64,000 nt of DNA from Cryobacterium flavum (GCF_900103805.1 NZ_FNIB01000005.1:276593-340592); one strand, 5' to 3'; counted from the first letter of the stretch, positions 34,636-43,522 are shown. Translations and numbers: made by a program. Notes: a model not told the origin generated them from the letters alone.

Positions 34636-36089
34636 AGTGGCGGCTCATGGCGGCCTTCATTTCCGTCACGCTCCTCATGCTGCTCGTGCAGGACGTACCG
34701 CTGAGCAACTACCTGCGCAGCGTTGAACGTGACCGCATCATCACCTCGCTCGAGCGCGACGCGTTTGTGCTCGCCGGGCGCAGCGAAGAGGCCCTGGAAT
34801 CGGCAGTGACCGCCGACGACGCCGCACTGGCGACCCTTGCCCGAACCTATCGCGGAGCCGGCGGCGCCCGAGTAGTCATCGTGAACCCGGCCGGAACGGC
34901 AATCGCCACGAGCGACGATGACCAGTCCAGCATCGGCAACGACTACGCCTCACGGCCAGAAATCATGGGTGCCCTCGGCGGGCAAATCATGTCGGGCAGC
35001 CGATACTCCGACACGCTTGAACTCCAGCTGCTCTACGTCACCGTGCCCGTGTTCAGCGGTGACCGGGTCTTCGGCGCGGTGCGGTTGACCTACCCGGAGC
35101 CGGTGATCAACGATGCCGTCAACGATCAGCTGCGGCTGCTCGGCATCGTTGCCCTGACGACGGTGCTCCTCGCCGGCATTGTCGGCTACATCTTCTCCAG
35201 CTCAGTCACTCGCCGGCTCAAGCTCCTGAAAGACGCTACTGGGCGGCTCTCGAACGGCGACCTCAGCGCCCGCGCCGACGAGACCAGCGGCGCCCCGGAG
35301 GTTCGGTCGCTCTCACGCTCCTTCAACGAGATGGCCGAACGGCTCGACACGCTGCTGCAGGAACAACGACGGTTCGCGGCGGATGCCTCGCACCAGCTGC
35401 GCACGCCGCTCACCGCCCTGCGCCTCAAGTTGGAACGAGCCGGCAGTCTGATGGCTACCGACCCGGCGGGGGCATCTGATCGTCTGGCCGCCGCCGAAGC
35501 AGAAGCCGACCGGCTCGGCACCATCGTCGAAGGCTTGTTGCTGCTCAGCCGTACGGAGGGTCAACCGACGACACTCGTGACCGTCGACCTCGCGGAGATT
35601 GCTCGTGAACGGGTCGAGCAATGGCATCCGCTCGCCCAGGAATCCGGGGTCACAATTCGCTTCGACGGCCCGGCCACTGCGCTCGTGTCGGCGGTGGCCA
35701 CCGCCGCGGAACAGATTCTCGACAACTACCTCGACAACGCCCTCTCGGTCAGCCCCGGCAACAGTGTGATCGTCGTCCGCGTCACTGAGAACAAGTCCGC
35801 TGCGCGGCCGGACCGCGCCGGTCGTTCGCACGCGGCGCCCCTGACGGAAACGGTGCAGCTCGAGGTGCTCGATGAGGGTCCCGGCCTGAGCATCGAGGAG
35901 TGCTCGCGCGCGTTCGACCGGTTCTGGCGGGCCCGCTCCGACAGCACCGGCAGCGGACTCGGCCTTGCCATCGTTGCGCAGCTGGCCAAAGCGAGCCATG
36001 CCACCGCAACGTTGACGCCGCGCGGTTCGGGCGGACTCACCGCCTCCGCCACCTTCATGGCCGCCCGGCCGGCGCCTGAAAGCGGGTGA
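34632..36089 (+). CDS. Sensor histidine kinase
   Basis: 485 residues: membrane helix 1 (about 5-22), an extracytoplasmic sensor of roughly 140 residues with a double-Cache/PAS-like end (VTVPVFSGDRVFGAVRLTYPEP), membrane helix 2 (about 169-190), a HAMP segment, the dimerisation and phosphotransfer helix with H254 (DASHQLRTPLTALRL), and an ATPase domain with N-box EQILDNYLDNAL and G-boxes LDEGPGLS and GSGLGLAIV. It forms an operon with the preceding response regulator. The sensed signal is not evident. Confidence 0.92.
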   Translation: MKWRLMAAFISVTLLMLLVQDVPLSNYLRSVERDRIITSLERDAFVLAGRSEEALESAVTADDAALATLARTYRGAGGARVVIVNPAGTAIATSDDDQSSIGNDYASRPEIMGALGGQIMSGSRYSDTLELQLLYVTVPVFSGDRVFGAVRLTYPEPVINDAVNDQLRLLGIVALTTVLLAGIVGYIFSSSVTRRLKLLKDATGRLSNGDLSARADETSGAPEVRSLSRSFNEMAERLDTLLQEQRRFAADASHQLRTPLTALRLKLERAGSLMATDPAGASDRLAAAEAEADRLGTIVEGLLLLSRTEGQPTTLVTVDLAEIARERVEQWHPLAQESGVTIRFDGPATALVSAVATAAEQILDNYLDNALSVSPGNSVIVVRVTENKSAARPDRAGRSHAAPLTETVQLEVLDEGPGLSIEECSRAFDRFWRARSDSTGSGLGLAIVAQLAKASHATATLTPRGSGGLTASATFMAARPAPESG

Positions 36090-36136
36090 ACGGTTGCCTC
36101 GGAGTTCCTGAAGCAGCAGCCCACCCGCTCTCGCGG

Positions 36137-37000
36137 CTACTTCCAGCGCCAGGAATCGATGGCGGCGGCGATGATCTCCTCCCCGTTGTCTTCGGGAATG
36201 ACGAAGGAGATCAGGAAGAACTTCACCGGCTCCCCGGCTGACTGGTATATGTCCGGGGCGAAGACGGTGAGGAACGCCTCGGTGCGGGTGTTCTCAGCGG
36301 TGCTGATCATGCGGGTGAGGTTGGCGTCGACGCCGTCGAGGGTGACGGCTTCTTTCAGGCTCGTTACCTCGCCGGCTTGGGGAAAGTAGCTCTGATTCAG
36401 AAACTCGACCATGTCGTCGAGGCTGCCGCCGGGCACCCAGTCGTCGGTGCTGGCCACCGCCACCGGCTCCACCAGTACGCTCCCGAGGATGCTGCCCACG
36501 CCGGTCTTGTGGATGACGCCGTCGGCATCGCGTTCACCCCAGAGTTCCAGGGTGGTGATACAGGCATCCGTCTTCTCAGCGGATTGGTTGCTGAGAAAGT
36601 CGCCCGGCCCGTTGAAGGAATAGCAGGGCGTGATGACGGGCTGGGCATCGGTGAGCACAGCCGTGCCGATACCCGAATTCACCAGCGCGACCACGACCAC
36701 AATGGTCACGAGCACGTTGGCCAGCACGGCCAGGGAAGATCCGATCAGGCCCGCGAGCCCGAACGATCTGCCGCCCGGCCTGCGCATTGCCAGGATTCCG
36801 AGGATGATGCCAGCGACACCCAGCAACAGTCCTAGAATCGGAATCCAGCCGATGACGAAGGCGCTGATGCCCACGATGAGCGCCGCCAGAGCGAGGCCGC
36901 CACGACGTGTCGGTGGGTGTGGTGTTTGTCCGGGTGTCTGCCCGGGCGCGTACTCAGGGAGGCCGCCGGTCTGCGGAGGCCCCTGGGGCGAATCGGTCAT
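36137..37000 (-). CDS. DUF4190-type membrane protein with extracellular domain
   Basis: 287 residues from ATG 37000, which has GGAGG at 6 nt; the frame is open further upstream without support. A short Pro/Gly-rich cytoplasmic head (QTPGQTPHPPTRRG) is followed by two or three hydrophobic helices (about 36-76 and 86-110, the DUF4190 pattern GIILGILAMRRPG) and an extracellular domain of roughly 170 residues containing two cysteines (TPCYSF, DACITT). No catalytic motif is visible. It may be a secreted-protein-like stress factor; function unknown. Confidence 0.72.
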   Translation of the reverse strand: MTDSPQGPPQTGGLPEYAPGQTPGQTPHPPTRRGGLALAALIVGISAFVIGWIPILGLLLGVAGIILGILAMRRPGGRSFGLAGLIGSSLAVLANVLVTIVVVVALVNSGIGTAVLTDAQPVITPCYSFNGPGDFLSNQSAEKTDACITTLELWGERDADGVIHKTGVGSILGSVLVEPVAVASTDDWVPGGSLDDMVEFLNQSYFPQAGEVTSLKEAVTLDGVDANLTRMISTAENTRTEAFLTVFAPDIYQSAGEPVKFFLISFVIPEDNGEEIIAAAIDSWRWK

Positions 37001-37118
37001 CTGGGCCTCCCGGCATCCGTGTGTCTTCAACGGTACCAAGCGGCCGCCTGAGCATCCGCTCGCCACAAATCTGTGGATAACTCGCCCCAACCTCGCGAGA
37101 GTGGAGATAGCGGCGCCG

Positions 37119-38843
37119 CTAGCGAAGGAGAGGCACCTCGAGGATCGTGGGACGGGTGGGGGCACCGGTGAGGGCGCGCTCCAGGTCGGCTCTAGTCGCG
37201 GCGAACTCGTAGTCCCAGCCGTAGGCAGCGGCGAGCGACTTCAGGTCCACCTTCCGCGGGGTATACAAGACCCGCTCCATCGCCTCAGCGGGAGCCGTCG
37301 CGGCTACCTCGAGGCCGTCGAAGATGCTGCCGCCACCATCGACGCCGACGATGACCTGCAGCCGGGGCTCGGCTTCGCCCGGGGCCAGCAGCAGCGATCC
37401 GACGTCGTGCAGAAAAGTGAGGTCGCCCAGCAGAGCCCGGGTCACGCCCGCCGAGCGCGGTTCCGGTTCGGCCTGGCTGGCCAGCGCCACACCGAGCGCG
37501 GTGGCAATGGTGCCATCGATGCCAGCCAGACCCCGGTTGGCGCGCACGGTGATCTTCTTGCCTGGCACGCGCTTGTCGGCCTCGCGAATAAGCCGGGACG
37601 CTCCGAGCACGAGCCGGTCATGCGGCCAGGATGCCCGCCACACCGCGTCGACGAGCAGCGCCCGGGTGAGCGGCGCACGCAAGACGGCCAGTTCGGCACG
37701 GGTGATGCCGCGCTTGTCGATCGGCACCCGGCCTTCGCCAGCCGCCGCCTCGGCGAGGGCACGGCTGGTCCTGACCCACCGGCCGAGCCATTCGCGGCCG
37801 GCCGGTGTGCGTGCGACCGCAGTGCAGGCGGCATCCGCTCCGACCGAGCGGGTGAAGGCGCGTGCAGCGTGGCCCGGGTTGTACCATTCGAGGCCGGTCG
37901 GGGCGACGACGATGGTCTCGACGCCGTCGCGCATGATCAGGGCCGGAATCTCCCGGCTGAGGGTAGGGTGCCCGAAGACGATCACCCGTTCCACCTCGCC
38001 GCCGAGGTCGACAGCGGCGAGCAGCTCGCGGTAGTGCACGATCAGGTTCGGCCCGAATCGGGCGCCGCTCGAGACTTCGGCCAGCAGCGGCCAGCCGCCG
38101 GCGTGCGCCAGCTCTTCGGCCGCGGGCCCGGCGCCGTCGCCGGCCACGACCACGGTGCGCGGCCCCGGAGCGAGCAGCATGGCCGGCCCGTCGGGCAGCG
38201 CGTCCGGCCCGGCGGCAGGCTCAGCCGCGGCCCCAGCGGGAATCATCGGCAGTCCGACCGGCACCGCAGCCGACAGCGGCTCGCGAAAGGCCAGGTTGAG
38301 CTGGGCGGGGCCGGGAGCTGCGTTGACAACGCCGGTGGCAGCATCCATCGCCTGCCGGGCGAGCGCCACGGCGATGGTGGCCTCATCGGGTTCGCCGACC
38401 GGTGCCGGAACGTCGAGGCACAGCCGGGTGGCAACCCCGAACAGGCCAGCCTGCACGGTGGTCTGGTTTGAGCGGATGCCGCGCAGCTCGGCCGGGCGGT
38501 CGGCCGTCAGCAGAATCATCGGCACTCCGGCATGGTGGGCTTCGAGCACGGCCGGGTGCAGGTTCGCGACGGCGGTTCCCGAGGTCACCACGACGAGGGC
38601 GGGCAGACCGGTCTCGAGGGCGAGGCCGACGCTCAAAAATCCGGCGCTGCGTTCGTCGGTGCGCACGTGCAAGCGGATGCTCCCGGCCCGTTCCAGCTCA
38701 GCCGCGGCCAGGGCGAGCGCCTGCGAGCGAGCGCCGGGGCACAGCACGAGGTCACGCACGCCGAGCCGAACGAATTCGTTCAGGAGGGCGACGCTGAAAT
38801 CGGTCGCCGGGCTACGGGGGTTGCGGGTGGACCGCTCAGGCAT
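37119..38843 (-). CDS. menD: SEPHCHC synthase MenD
   Basis: A 574-residue thiamine-diphosphate enzyme that joins isochorismate and 2-oxoglutarate in the menaquinone pathway. The N-terminal substrate motif is [17 protein letters not shown], followed by [16 protein letters not shown] with the catalytic glutamate and [20 protein letters not shown]; the ThDP motif lies in [15 protein letters not shown] and [14 protein letters not shown]. The ATG overlaps the stop of the PLD-N-like gene by 8 nt, so the two are coupled. Confidence 0.94.
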   Translation of the reverse strand: MPERSTRNPRSPATDFSVALLNEFVRLGVRDLVLCPGARSQALALAAAELERAGSIRLHVRTDERSAGFLSVGLALETGLPALVVVTSGTAVANLHPAVLEAHHAGVPMILLTADRPAELRGIRSNQTTVQAGLFGVATRLCLDVPAPVGEPDEATIAVALARQAMDAATGVVNAAPGPAQLNLAFREPLSAAVPVGLPMIPAGAAAEPAAGPDALPDGPAMLLAPGPRTVVVAGDGAGPAAEELAHAGGWPLLAEVSSGARFGPNLIVHYRELLAAVDLGGEVERVIVFGHPTLSREIPALIMRDGVETIVVAPTGLEWYNPGHAARAFTRSVGADAACTAVARTPAGREWLGRWVRTSRALAEAAAGEGRVPIDKRGITRAELAVLRAPLTRALLVDAVWRASWPHDRLVLGASRLIREADKRVPGKKITVRANRGLAGIDGTIATALGVALASQAEPEPRSAGVTRALLGDLTFLHDVGSLLLAPGEAEPRLQVIVGVDGGGSIFDGLEVAATAPAEAMERVLYTPRKVDLKSLAAAYGWDYEFAATRADLERALTGAPTRPTILEVPLLR

Positions 38844-39309
38844 CCCGACGGCCAGGCTGTTCGCCCTCGCCCGGTTCGTTCTTCTTCTTCGTCGGGTCAA
38901 CGCCGGCCGTACCAGCGGTGCCACCCTTGCCCGGCGTCGGGTCGTTCTTGTCGAGGTCCGCGAGGTCCTGCTCCATGCGACGGATGCGCTCTTGCTGGTC
39001 TTTTTCGTTGAACGGACGGTTCTCGCCGCTGTCCGTCTTCACGCTGCCGCCGTTGTTAAGACCACGCAGGAACTCTAAATCGTCATCCGGGGCAACGGAA
39101 CGAAAGGACCGCGTGGTCGGGGTGGCGCGGCCGTGGCCGACGAGCAGCCAGAGCAGCGGGCCAATCAGCGGCACCAGCACGATGACGAAAATCCAGACCC
39201 AGCGCGGCAAGCCGCGAATGCGCTTGCGGTCGAACACAGCACACTCCACGAGGGTGTAGACGGTGAGGATGACCAGGGCTAGTCCTAGTCCGATCAAGAG
39301 CTTGGGCAT
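38836..39309 (-). CDS. PLDc_N-domain membrane protein
   Basis: 157 residues from ATG 39309. Two membrane helices (about 2-20 and 34-55) with the PLDc_N signature ([25 protein letters not shown]) are followed by a charged cytoplasmic tail with a coiled-coil-like stretch ([20 protein letters not shown]). There is no phospholipase domain, and such short proteins of unknown role are common in actinobacteria. TACAAT stands 6 nt before the ATG. It is the first gene of a menD operon. Confidence 0.82.
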   Translation of the reverse strand: MPKLLIGLGLALVILTVYTLVECAVFDRKRIRGLPRWVWIFVIVLVPLIGPLLWLLVGHGRATPTTRSFRSVAPDDDLEFLRGLNNGGSVKTDSGENRPFNEKDQQERIRRMEQDLADLDKNDPTPGKGGTAGTAGVDPTKKKNEPGEGEQPGRRDA

Positions 39310-39315
39310 AACTAG

Positions 39316-39321
39316 ATTGTA
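39316..39321 (-). promoter_or_regulatory. Leaderless -10 hexamer TACAAT for the PLDc_N gene and menD
   Basis: TACAAT is 6 nt before ATG 39309. Confidence 0.55.
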
Positions 39322-39369
39322 AGCCGTTTGACCGTGAGAGACATGTGCGCCCACTCAGCCGCGGCATTC

Positions 39370-39375
39370 TAAGCT
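39370..39375 (+). promoter_or_regulatory. Leaderless -10 hexamer TAAGCT for the DUF4229 gene
   Basis: TAAGCT is 6 nt before ATG 39382. Confidence 0.5.
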
Positions 39376-39381
39376 AGATCC

Positions 39382-39699
39382 ATGAAATCCGTGGCCCCCT
39401 GGCTGTACTACTCCGTGTTGCGCGTCTTAATGTTTGCCGTTCCACTGGCGATTCTGCTGTCTCTGGGATTCTGGCCCTGGGCATCCGCTGTAATCGCCGC
39501 CTTGATCGGGCTGTGCCTGTCGTACCTGTTGCTCGGCAAATCGCGTGAGAGCGTTGCGCGCGACCTCTACAAAGCGCGGCACCCCGACAAGGAGCCGGTG
39601 AACCCGGATTCCGAGATCGAGGACTCGGCGTTGAACGCCGCTGAGCAGCAGTCCAACCCCGTGCAGGCCAACTCAGAACGCGAAAGCAAGTCCCAGTAG
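39382..39699 (+). CDS. DUF4229-family membrane protein
   Basis: 105 residues with two helices (about 11-27 and 33-50) and the family pattern SVLRVLMFAVPLAILL and LLGKSRESVARDLYKARH, followed by an acidic tail. Actinobacteria carry this protein next to menaquinone genes repeatedly, which is the only hint of function. Its 3' end overlaps convergent menA by 27 bp. Confidence 0.85.
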   Translation: MKSVAPWLYYSVLRVLMFAVPLAILLSLGFWPWASAVIAALIGLCLSYLLLGKSRESVARDLYKARHPDKEPVNPDSEIEDSALNAAEQQSNPVQANSERESKSQ

Positions 39700-40725
39700 C
39701 AGCCCGTAGGCCAGCGCCGCGAGGCTCGTCAGTTTGAGGGCGAGGATGAGTTCCTTTGCCGACGTCGCGGTGATGGTGATGAGGCAGGCGGGCAGGGCCA
39801 GCAGCAGAACGAAGAACGTGAAGATTCCGAGCGGGTAGACCAGGCTGAACAGTCCGGAGATCACGAACGGCAGCAGCAGGAAGACGCAGAACACGACCCG
39901 GGAGGCCCTACTGCCGATGCGCACGGCAAGGGTGCGCTTGCCGGCGGCCTTGTCGGGCACGATGTCGCGCAGGTTGTTGACCATGAGCACGGCGCAGGCG
40001 ATCAGCCCGATGGCGACGCCGCCGAGCACGCTCTCGGTGGTGAAGTCGCCGACCTGCACGTAGGTCGTGCCAGCGGTGGCGACGAGGCCGAAGAAGACGA
40101 ACACGAATAGTTCGCCGAGGCCGAGATAGCCGTACGGCTTCTTGCCGCCGGTATAGAACCAGGCGGCGGCGAGGGCGACGACTCCCACCAGCAGCAGCCA
40201 CCAGTACTGGGTCAGAATGACGAGCGTCAGGCCGGCCACGGCCGCGAGGCCGAAGCAGACCAGCGCGACGCGCAGCACGGTGCGCGGGTTGGCGACACCG
40301 CCGCCGGTGAGCCGGGATGGCCCCACGCGAAAGGCGTCGGTGCCGCGAATACCGTCGGAGTAGTCGTTGGCGTAGTTGACGCCGATCTGCAGCAGCAGGG
40401 CCACGGCGAGCGCGAGGAGCGCACGCACCGGGTGATAGACACCAGGGCCACTCGCGACGATGGCGGCGCCGGTGCCCAGCAAAACAGGAGCGATGGCGAG
40501 CGGCAGGGTGCGCAGGCGGGCACCGGAGATCCAGTCAGAGGCCGTCGCCGGCTTCACCTTCGCCGGCCCCTTGCGGGGCGGTCCGTTCTTATACGCCGGG
40601 TGGCCCGATTTGCCGCTGCCCGCGGCCTTACCGGTCTTTGGAGCGCGAAGATCAGCGCCAGCCAGTGTCGCCTGGGGGTTCAATCGTTGTTGTTTGGGCC
40701 TGACCGGCCGAGCTCCTTGTGCCAC
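39673..40725 (-). CDS. menA: 1,4-dihydroxy-2-naphthoate polyprenyltransferase MenA
   Basis: A 350-residue UbiA-family membrane prenyltransferase. The core starts around residue 63 (DWISGARLRTLPLAIAPVLLG), with the Mg-diphosphate motifs NYANDYSDGIRGTD and NNLRDIVPDKAAGKRTLAV and about eight helices. The first 60 residues are a basic Pro/Lys/Ala-rich extension. GTG 40725 is supported as the real start by TAGCAT exactly 6 nt upstream. That hexamer begins with the TAG stop codon of menE. Confidence 0.92.
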   Translation of the reverse strand: MAQGARPVRPKQQRLNPQATLAGADLRAPKTGKAAGSGKSGHPAYKNGPPRKGPAKVKPATASDWISGARLRTLPLAIAPVLLGTGAAIVASGPGVYHPVRALLALAVALLLQIGVNYANDYSDGIRGTDAFRVGPSRLTGGGVANPRTVLRVALVCFGLAAVAGLTLVILTQYWWLLLVGVVALAAAWFYTGGKKPYGYLGLGELFVFVFFGLVATAGTTYVQVGDFTTESVLGGVAIGLIACAVLMVNNLRDIVPDKAAGKRTLAVRIGSRASRVVFCVFLLLPFVISGLFSLVYPLGIFTFFVLLLALPACLITITATSAKELILALKLTSLAALAYGLLLGLAFAF

Positions 40726-40731
40726 GCCCCC

Positions 40732-40737
40732 ATGCTA
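40732..40737 (-). promoter_or_regulatory. Leaderless -10 hexamer TAGCAT for menA, overlapping the menE stop
   Basis: TAGCAT is 6 nt before GTG 40725; its TAG is also the stop codon of menE (40735-40737). Confidence 0.5.
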
Positions 40738-41874
40738 CTGGCCACTCACGTGCAAAGCGGGCAGCTGCGCGGTCAGCGCTCTGCGGTCGGGCTTGCCCGA
40801 GGTCAGCATCGGAATTTCCGCCACCCGCACGATGCGCGCTGGCCTGGCCGCGCGCCCCAGCGCCGCCACAACGGATGCCGCCACCCCGGCATCATCCGCA
40901 GCCTCCCCGGCCACCACCACGACCGGCACCTGGCCCCACTTCTCGTGGTCAACACCGATCGCAACGGCCTGTTCGAAACCCGGGCATGAGCGCACGACGC
41001 GTTCGACGGCATCCAGGGACACCTTTTCCCCGCCGGAAATGATCACATTGTCGGCCCGACCGAGCACCGTGACGCGTCCGTCGACGATTTCGCCGAGATC
41101 GCCGGTGCGATACCAGCGCACGCCGTGCTCCAGCTGAAACCGGTCAGTGGTGCGCGGGTCATCATCGAGGTACCCCTCGGCGAGCACCGAACCGGACAGT
41201 TCAAGCTGCCCGTCCACGACCCGCACGAGGGTGTCGCCAATCGGCATACCGTTGTAGATGCAGCCTCCAGCGGTCTCTGATGAACCGTAGGTGCGCACGA
41301 CCCGCACGTCTTGCTCGGCCGCCCGGGCGATCAGATCGGGTCGAATCGCCTGCCCGCCGACCAGAATCGCGGTGAAGCGACGCAGCACGGCCAACAGGGC
41401 CGGGTCATCCGCTGCGTCGAGCAGGCGCGCCAGCTGCACCGGAACCAGCGCAGTGTAGCGCAGCGGCTCGGTCATGGTCTCGGCCAGCCGCCGAAATTGC
41501 TGCGGATCGAAGTGACCAGGCGGCAACACGACGGGGCTGGTTTCGGACGCAATTGAGCGCACGAGCACCTGTACCCCGGCGATGTAGTGCACGGGTAGGG
41601 CGAGCAGCCACTGGCCGGCTCCGCCAAGGGCAACGGCCGAGGCAGCGGCGCCGGCGAGCAAGGCGTTGGTGGCGAGCATGACGCGTTTGGGTGCCCCGGT
41701 CGATCCCGAGGTCTCGATGACGACGGCGACTCGCTTCGGCACGTCGCTGAGAGTGACCGCGGCACTGCCCACCGGCACCGGCAGCACAGCCGGCCCGCTG
41801 CCGGCGAGCGCAGCTCGCAACACGGTCAGAAAGTCGAGCGGATGCTCCGGCGCCAGCGCCCGCAGCGCCCTCAC
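40735..41874 (-). CDS. menE: o-Succinylbenzoate-CoA ligase MenE
   Basis: A 379-residue adenylate-forming enzyme activating o-succinylbenzoate. Core motifs are VVIETSGSTGAPKRVML (A3), TYGSSETAGG (A5), YRTGDLGEI (A7), LGRADNVIISGGEKVSL (A8) and the A10 lysine in LTSGKPDRRAL. It is short, as MenE proteins of this group are. The GTG at 41874 overlaps, as GTGA, the stop of a 20-codon leaderless mini-ORF, so translation is probably coupled to it. It is followed directly by menA. Confidence 0.92.
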   Translation of the reverse strand: MRALRALAPEHPLDFLTVLRAALAGSGPAVLPVPVGSAAVTLSDVPKRVAVVIETSGSTGAPKRVMLATNALLAGAAASAVALGGAGQWLLALPVHYIAGVQVLVRSIASETSPVVLPPGHFDPQQFRRLAETMTEPLRYTALVPVQLARLLDAADDPALLAVLRRFTAILVGGQAIRPDLIARAAEQDVRVVRTYGSSETAGGCIYNGMPIGDTLVRVVDGQLELSGSVLAEGYLDDDPRTTDRFQLEHGVRWYRTGDLGEIVDGRVTVLGRADNVIISGGEKVSLDAVERVVRSCPGFEQAVAIGVDHEKWGQVPVVVVAGEAADDAGVAASVVAALGRAARPARIVRVAEIPMLTSGKPDRRALTAQLPALHVSGQ

Positions 41875-41933
41875 GAGTGCGCTGTCACGGCCCGGAAGCC
41901 CGCTGAGAAGGGTTCGGACACCTGTTCGCTCAT
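41871..41933 (-). CDS. 20-residue leaderless mini-ORF overlapping the menE start
   Basis: ATG 41933 has TAGGCT (41940-41945) exactly 6 nt upstream. It encodes MSEQVSEPFSAGFRAVTAHS and its TGA shares two bases with the menE GTG. It is probably a coupling leader; a frameshifted menE N-terminus is the alternative. Confidence 0.5.
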   Translation of the reverse strand: MSEQVSEPFSAGFRAVTAHS

Positions 41934-41939
41934 GGTGTC

Positions 41940-41945
41940 AGCCTA
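41940..41945 (-). promoter_or_regulatory. Leaderless -10 hexamer TAGGCT for the menE mini-ORF
   Basis: TAGGCT is 6 nt before ATG 41933. No menE-frame start fits this spacing. Confidence 0.5.
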
Positions 41946-42049
41946 CGCGGCGAGGCTGCCGACATCTCAAATTTTGCAACTCGTAAGATTAGGGGTTGAG
42001 AAGACGAAAAAACCTCAGTTACTGTGGACCAAACAAGAAGTCAACCCCT

Positions 42050-42080
42050 TGTCATCCACCCCGTTCGGGGGTGTACTAAT
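42050..42080 (+). promoter_or_regulatory. Probable promoter of the sigma factor gene
   Basis: TTGTCA (42050-42055) and TACTAAT (42074-42080), 18 nt apart, lie about 27 nt before the mini-ORF ATG at 42107, giving a short leader with its own Shine-Dalgarno. Confidence 0.4.
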
Positions 42081-42106
42081 GACTTGGAAAGTACGGGGAG
42101 GTCGCC

Positions 42107-42157
42107 ATGAAAAGCACGAACGGCAGCACGAGCAAATGTGGGGGCACAGAGCCATGA
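42107..42157 (+). CDS. 16-residue mini-ORF overlapping the sigma factor start
   Basis: ATG 42107 is preceded by GGGGAGG. It encodes MKSTNGSTSKCGGTEP, and its TGA (42155-42157) overlaps the sigma factor ATG (42154-42156) as ATGA. The sigma gene has no good Shine-Dalgarno of its own, so ribosomes finishing the peptide probably reinitiate there. Confidence 0.55.
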   Translation: MKSTNGSTSKCGGTEP

Positions 42158-43131
42158 CAAACACCGTTCAGGAATCACGCACCACGACCGCCACGCCTCG
42201 TCGCACCGTCTCCCCGGGTAATTACAACGCCGCCTCAACGGATGCCTTCGGCGATTACCTGCGGCGCATAGGCAAGGGGAGCCTGCTCAACGCCGAGCAG
42301 GAAGTCGATCTGGCTCGCCGCATCGAGGTCGGGCTGTTCGCCGAGGCTCGGCTGCTGCAGGGTGTCGGTACGCGCGATTCGGCCGACGAGCGCGAACTCG
42401 CCTGGCTCGTGCATGACGGGCGCCGTGCCAAGAATCAGTTCATCGAGGCCAACCTGCGTTTGGTCGTGAGCATTGCCAAGCACTACTCCGGTCGCGGTGT
42501 GCCCATCATGGACCTCGTGCAGGACGGCAATATGGGGCTCGTTCGCGCCGTCGAAAAGTACGATTTCATGACCGGCTACAAGTTCTCTACCTACGCCACC
42601 TGGTGGATCCGCCAAGCCATTCACCGGGGCATGGCCGACAAGTCGCGCATGATCCGCATCCCGGTGCACACCGCCGAGAAACTCAACAAGATCAAGCGCA
42701 TCCGGCGCGACCTGACCAGCGTGCTCGACCGCGACCCCACAGCACGCGAAATCGGCGAGGCCGCCCAGCTTCCCGTACGCGACGTGCTTCGACTGCTGCA
42801 ATATGACAACGAACCGATCTCCCTGCACACCCCCGTCGGCGATGGCGCCGGGGACATGGCCGAGCTCATCATTGACGATGACCTCCCCCAGCCCGACGAA
42901 CACGCCACTCTGACCCTGCGGGCGGCAGACATCCGCTATTTTCTTGACACGCTGCCGCCGCGGGAGCGTTCCATTCTGAGGGCCCGGTTCGGCCTCGACG
43001 GCAACGAGCCGCGCACCCTCGACCAGATCGCCCATATCGAGGGAGTAACTCGGGAGCGGGTGCGGCAAATTGAGAAGCGCGCCCTGGCCCTGTTGCATGT
43101 ACCGCGGCTGGAGCACTACCTGAGGGACTAA
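42154..43131 (+). CDS. Group-2 (SigA/SigB-like) RNA polymerase sigma factor
   Basis: 325 residues: region 1.2 (AFGDYLRRIGKGSLLNAEQEVDLARRIE), a complete region 2 (FIEANLRLVVSIAKHYSGRGVPIMDLVQDGNMGLVRAVEKYD, FSTYATWWIRQAI), region 3 (IPVHTAEKLNKI) and region 4 (LDQIAHIEGVTRERVRQIEKRALALL). The -10 recognition helix is the primary-sigma type. It lacks the long region 1.1 of the housekeeping factor, so it is a non-essential group-2 paralogue. ATG 42154 overlaps a mini-ORF; an in-frame ATG at 42136 is the alternative. Confidence 0.88.
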   Translation: MTNTVQESRTTTATPRRTVSPGNYNAASTDAFGDYLRRIGKGSLLNAEQEVDLARRIEVGLFAEARLLQGVGTRDSADERELAWLVHDGRRAKNQFIEANLRLVVSIAKHYSGRGVPIMDLVQDGNMGLVRAVEKYDFMTGYKFSTYATWWIRQAIHRGMADKSRMIRIPVHTAEKLNKIKRIRRDLTSVLDRDPTAREIGEAAQLPVRDVLRLLQYDNEPISLHTPVGDGAGDMAELIIDDDLPQPDEHATLTLRAADIRYFLDTLPPRERSILRARFGLDGNEPRTLDQIAHIEGVTRERVRQIEKRALALLHVPRLEHYLRD

Positions 43132-43171
43132 GGCGCCGACCGCACCGATTGCACGCGAGCAGGAGCGAGAC

Positions 43172-43522
43172 ATGGGAAAGCTGACCTACGACTCCACCCT
43201 CACCGCGGACTTCGACGATCGGGTACTGGCGCATATTCAGGTTGTCATCGGCGCAAAGCTGCGCCGTGGGGAATCGTTCTACTTCAGTTGGCGCGACGAC
43301 CCGCAGGCTGGCGACGGCCGCAGCACGATCTGGCTGCACCCCGGCATCCCCATCGCCTACAAATACTTCGGCAGTCGCTCACCCACCCTGAACCGCGACT
43401 GGATCGAAGTACTCATGGCCACGGCCAATTCTTCCGCCGGATTGCAGATCGTTCCGGAACCCCGCTCTGGAGGCGCACAAACGTCGGCTGCACAATCGAG
43501 TTCAGTGAAGGACGAACCATGA
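43172..43522 (+). CDS. DUF7882-type small protein
   Basis: 116 residues starting MGKLTYDSTLTADFDDRVLAH, with IVIGAKLRRGESFYFSW-like features (VVIGAKLRRGESFYFSWRDD) and WLHPGIPIAYKYFG, matching a small-protein family found almost only in Microbacteriaceae; older annotations sometimes call relatives ATP-dependent DNA ligase-like. AGGAG stands 7 nt before the ATG. Its stop overlaps the start of the next gene by 4 nt. No function is known. Confidence 0.8.
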   Translation: MGKLTYDSTLTADFDDRVLAHIQVVIGAKLRRGESFYFSWRDDPQAGDGRSTIWLHPGIPIAYKYFGSRSPTLNRDWIEVLMATANSSAGLQIVPEPRSGGAQTSAAQSSSVKDEP

